Shown here: positions 61,876-64,000 of the stretch, piece by piece
Layout of the letters: every line of letters starts with the position of its first letter
Position numbering within the stretch: the stretch's first letter is position 1
Source of the DNA: Dyadobacter sp. UC 10
GTDB taxonomy: Bacteria > Bacteroidota > Bacteroidia > Cytophagales > Spirosomataceae
DNA: 64,000 bases
Direction: 5' to 3'
Assembly: GCF_008369915.1 (NCBI RefSeq)
Contig: NZ_VSRN01000001.1
Coordinates: 4,088,501-4,152,500, forward strand
Notes under the pieces: generated by a model
Seen by the model: only the letters and a program-made list of their open reading frames with translations
The model's database searches: none
What the model was told of the DNA's origin: nothing
Translations under genes and position numbers: made by a program

Positions 61876-62841
61876 CTAAAGGTAGCTCCCGGATGACAGA
61901 TAATTCTTCACATAATCGGAAACACCTTCTTCCAAAGTGCTGAAAGGACGGTTGTAACCAATGGATCGCAGCTTGCTCATATTGGCTTCTGTGAAGTACT
62001 GGTATTTGTCCCGAATATCCTCCGGTGTATCTATATACGAGATGTCCGGAGTTTTGCTCATTGCCACAAAGGTATTGGTCACGAGGTCTTTGAATGTACG
62101 TGCCTGCCCGCTTCCCAGGTTATATATTCCCGAATCTTTACGATGGTGCATAAAGAAAATGCAGACGTCTATCAGGTCTTTCACATAGATAAAATCACGC
62201 ATTTGCTCTCCATCCTTGTATTCCGGATTATGCGACCGGAACAACTTCATCTTCTCTGTTTTTTTGATCTGATTGAATGCATGAAAAATGACAGAAGCCA
62301 TTCTTCCCTTATGGTACTCATTTGGTCCGTAAACATTGAAAAATTTAAGCCCAACCCAGAAGAAAGGTTTCTTTTCCTGTTCCAGTGCCCAGATATCAAA
62401 TTCATTCTTTGAATCTCCGTAAGGGTTCAAAGGTTTTAGTTGATTCAATGTAGATTCATTGTCGTCATAACCATTTTCCCCCAACCCGTAAGTAGCAGCC
62501 GACGAAGCATATACCAGCGGAATCTGGTAGGCGACACATTTCTCCCAGATTGATTTCGAGTAGTTTACATTCAGCTCGTCGAATATCTCTTTGTCAAATT
62601 CCGTCGTATCAGTTCGGGCGCCGATGTGGAAAATAAATTCGATATCCCGGCTGTTCGCGTCTATCCATTCAAATAACGCATCTCTCTCTACCTTCTCCTT
62701 GATGGTCTTACCTTCCAGGTTGTCAGCTTTTTCGATTTTTGAAAAATCATCTACTGCTATAATGTTCTGAAATCCGTCCTGATTGAGGCGGCTGATCAAT
62801 CCGCTGCCGATAAATCCGGCCGCACCTGTTACGATAATCAT
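61876..62841 (-). CDS. hldD: ADP-L-glycero-D-manno-heptose-6-epimerase
   Basis: SDR epimerase that makes ADP-L-glycero-D-manno-heptose for lipopolysaccharide cores. The Rossmann motif TGAAGFIGSG is at residues 5-14, the catalytic pair in Tyr141-x3-Lys145 (PYGDSKNEFD), preceded by YASSAATYGLGENGYDDNES. KFFNVYGPNEYHKGRMASVI is typical of HldD. The length of 321 aa is normal. It shares its divergent promoter region with queD. Confidence 0.92.
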   Translation of the reverse strand: MIIVTGAAGFIGSGLISRLNQDGFQNIIAVDDFSKIEKADNLEGKTIKEKVERDALFEWIDANSRDIEFIFHIGARTDTTEFDKEIFDELNVNYSKSIWEKCVAYQIPLVYASSAATYGLGENGYDDNESTLNQLKPLNPYGDSKNEFDIWALEQEKKPFFWVGLKFFNVYGPNEYHKGRMASVIFHAFNQIKKTEKMKLFRSHNPEYKDGEQMRDFIYVKDLIDVCIFFMHHRKDSGIYNLGSGQARTFKDLVTNTFVAMSKTPDISYIDTPEDIRDKYQYFTEANMSKLRSIGYNRPFSTLEEGVSDYVKNYLSSGSYL

Positions 62842-62894
62842 GGGAAGAATATATGGTTAAAAGGATTCTTTTTACTGATACGCTTGTTGAACTG

Positions 62895-62902
62895 CAAAAC
62901 TA
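62895..62902 (-). promoter_or_regulatory. -7 promoter box of hldD
   Basis: The plus-strand sequence caaaacta is tagttttg on the minus strand, matching TAnnTTTG, about 55 bp before the hldD start. Confidence 0.5.
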
Positions 62903-62915
62903 CGGATACAAAATG

Positions 62916-62923
62916 TAATTTTG
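62916..62923 (+). promoter_or_regulatory. -7 promoter box of queD
   Basis: The sequence taattttg matches TAnnTTTG, 31 bp before the queD ATG at 62954. It is 13 bp from the oppositely oriented hldD box, so the two promoters overlap. Confidence 0.5.
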
Positions 62924-62953
62924 CATCCGATTTCCCAAGTGCAAAGAAGTTTT

Positions 62954-63373
62954 ATGATTTACGTAACCAGAAAAGAGCATTTCAACGCAGCTCACCGGCT
63001 TTTTAATCCGGCATGGTCAGAAGAGAAGAACCAGGAAGTTTTTGGTCCCTGTGCAAATAATAATTGGCACGGGCACAATTTTGAGCTGATTGTCACTGTA
63101 AAAGGCAAACCCGACCCCGATACCGGGTTCGTCATCGACCTAAAAGTGCTGGGGGATATTATCAGGGAAAAAATCGTAGACAAAGTAGACCATAAGAACC
63201 TGAATCTCGACGTCGATTTTATGGCAGGTAAAATGGCTTCCTGCGAGATATTCGTACTTGAAATCTGGAATATACTGGCCCCGGCCATTCAAAACGCATC
63301 CCCCAACTCGAAGCTGCACTACATAAAACTGATCGAGACCCCCAAGAACTTCGTGGAGTATTACGGAGAATAA
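62954..63373 (+). CDS. queD: 6-carboxytetrahydropterin synthase / 6-pyruvoyl-tetrahydropterin synthase family
   Basis: A 139-residue T-fold enzyme. I start at the ATG at 62954 (MIYVTRKEHFNAAHRLFNPA). The zinc ligands are His14 (AAH) and His39 and His41 (WHGH), with Cys33 before them, as in QueD; VDHKNLNLDVDF and IKLIETPKNFVEYYGE complete the family pattern. It makes the pterin precursor of queuosine. The PTPS-type role in tetrahydrobiopterin synthesis is less likely in this phylum. Confidence 0.88.
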   Translation: MIYVTRKEHFNAAHRLFNPAWSEEKNQEVFGPCANNNWHGHNFELIVTVKGKPDPDTGFVIDLKVLGDIIREKIVDKVDHKNLNLDVDFMAGKMASCEIFVLEIWNILAPAIQNASPNSKLHYIKLIETPKNFVEYYGE

Positions 63374-63389
63374 TCGTAAAGGGAATAGC

Positions 63390-63407
63390 TAAAAGCTAAC
63401 CGCTAAA
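63390..63407. repeat. Short copy of the heptad repeat between queD and lpxB
   Basis: The sequence agctaaaagctaaccgct contains two gctaa heptad units like those at 1530-1656, 6368-6494 and 9203-9360, but without the inverted arm. Confidence 0.5.
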
Positions 63408-63413
63408 ACCTGA

Positions 63414-64000
63414 ATGAAATACTACCTCATTGCCGGCGAGCGATCGGGCGATCTGCACGGTTCCAATCTGATAAAAGGAATTAAGGCAAACGATGAAAAT
63501 GCCGTTTTTCGTGGCTGGGGAGGTGATTTGATGTCGGCGGAAGGGCTGGATCTCGTTACCCATTACAAAGACACTGCTTTCATGGGTTTCCTGGAAGTGG
63601 CGATGAACATTCACAGGATTTCCGGTTTTTTGAAAAAATGCAAAGCTGATATTATCAATTACCAGCCCGACGCGCTGGTACTGATCGATTATCCCGGCTT
63701 TAATCTTCGCATTGCAGCTTTTGCTAAGAAAAAAGGAATCAAAGTCTTCTACTATATCTCGCCGAAAGTATGGGCCTGGAACCAAAAGCGAGCCTGGAAG
63801 ATCAAGCAAAACGTGGATCATATGTTCGTGATCTTCCCATTCGAAGTCGATTTTTATAAAAAATTTGATTACAAAGTAGATTACGTGGGCAACCCGCTGA
63901 TGGATGCGATCAGCAGCTTCAAACCCGATCCAGATTTCAGAAAAAAGAATAACCTCGACGAACATAAGCCGATCATTGCATTATTGCCCGGCAGCCGGCG
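63414..64000 (+). CDS. lpxB: Lipid-A-disaccharide synthase, 5' part
   Basis: The frame from ATG 63414 is open to the window end for 195 codons. The product begins MKYYLIAGERSGDLHGSNLI and continues with GWGGDLMSAEGLDLV, the FMGFLEV block, LIDYPGFNLRIAAFAKKKGI, YYISPKVWAWNQKRAWKIKQ and IIALLPGSR, matching the N-terminal two thirds of LpxB, which joins UDP-diacylglucosamine and lipid X. It is cut by the edge. It is separated from queD by 40 bp. Confidence 0.94.
   Translation, partial: MKYYLIAGERSGDLHGSNLIKGIKANDENAVFRGWGGDLMSAEGLDLVTHYKDTAFMGFLEVAMNIHRISGFLKKCKADIINYQPDALVLIDYPGFNLRIAAFAKKKGIKVFYYISPKVWAWNQKRAWKIKQNVDHMFVIFPFEVDFYKKFDYKVDYVGNPLMDAISSFKPDPDFRKKNNLDEHKPIIALLPGSR

Noticed and set aside
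63396..63965. Minus-strand ORF of 189 codons at the right edge
   Set aside because: It lies opposite the clear lpxB reading frame and its product has no family character.

Overview
The window looks like a chromosomal segment of an aerobic, gliding-type Bacteroidota, most likely a Cytophagales genome close to Dyadobacter or Spirosoma. The evidence is the two SusC/SusD pairs, the assimilatory sulfite reductase with a C-terminal HEPN-like tail, the repeated TAnnTTTG -7 promoter boxes that are typical of the phylum, a Bacteroidota-style RNase P RNA, S16 with a long acidic tail, and OmpA/DUF4403/DUF2279 proteins. The genus is an inference from gene content, not from a search.

Region 1 (1-10.5 kb): the 5' part of a lipid A acyltransferase gene, a small membrane protein, then a minus-strand assimilatory sulfur cluster read from right to left: TauE-type transporter, metZ, a UPF0175/PIN toxin-antitoxin pair whose toxin is frameshifted, cysH, cysD, cysN, sulfite reductase and siroheme methyltransferase (cobA). 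CysH carries the [4Fe-4S] cysteine pairs of an APS reductase and no APS kinase is present, so the route is probably sulfate to APS to sulfite to sulfide to homocysteine. The gaps in this cluster hold unusual short-period repeats.

Region 2 (10.7-29.6 kb): a polysaccharide utilization locus (PUL) of about 17 kb on the minus strand, headed by SusC/SusD and facing a LacI-type regulator that has an IS1 InsA-like zinc ribbon at its N-terminus. A perfect 11-bp inverted repeat in the divergent gap is the probable operator. The locus encodes a secreted protein with an ApbE-type flavinylation motif, ApbE itself, two paralogous FAD oxidoreductases (one exported, one apparently cytoplasmic), a large secreted protein with repeated-helix character, a GH2 enzyme and a sodium:solute symporter. 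I read it as a glycan pathway with an extracytoplasmic flavin redox step. It is the best candidate here for an undescribed system. REP-like hairpin repeats lie between its genes and, unusually, inside the signal peptide of one FAD protein.

Region 3 (29.7-41.3 kb): a YoeB-type toxin-antitoxin pair, then a second locus with SusD/SusC, GH76, two GH29 alpha-L-fucosidases and a glycosylasparaginase, a combination that suggests N-glycoprotein degradation. A plus-strand promoter-like box and terminator opposite the susC leader could mark an antisense RNA. A frameshifted HTH gene sits between the fucosidases.

Region 4 (41.5-64 kb): mostly conserved housekeeping genes: a glycosyltransferase-like gene, a two-gene ABC exporter, an SDR, fabG, a VWA membrane protein, DUF2279, an Smr protein, DUF4403, RNase P RNA, an OmpA-family porin, rpsP-rimM-trmD, a GNAT acetyltransferase, an RluD-type pseudouridine synthase, a PLP deaminase, a KefB-like antiporter, sufB, hldD, queD and the 5' part of lpxB. 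Both window edges cut lipid A genes.
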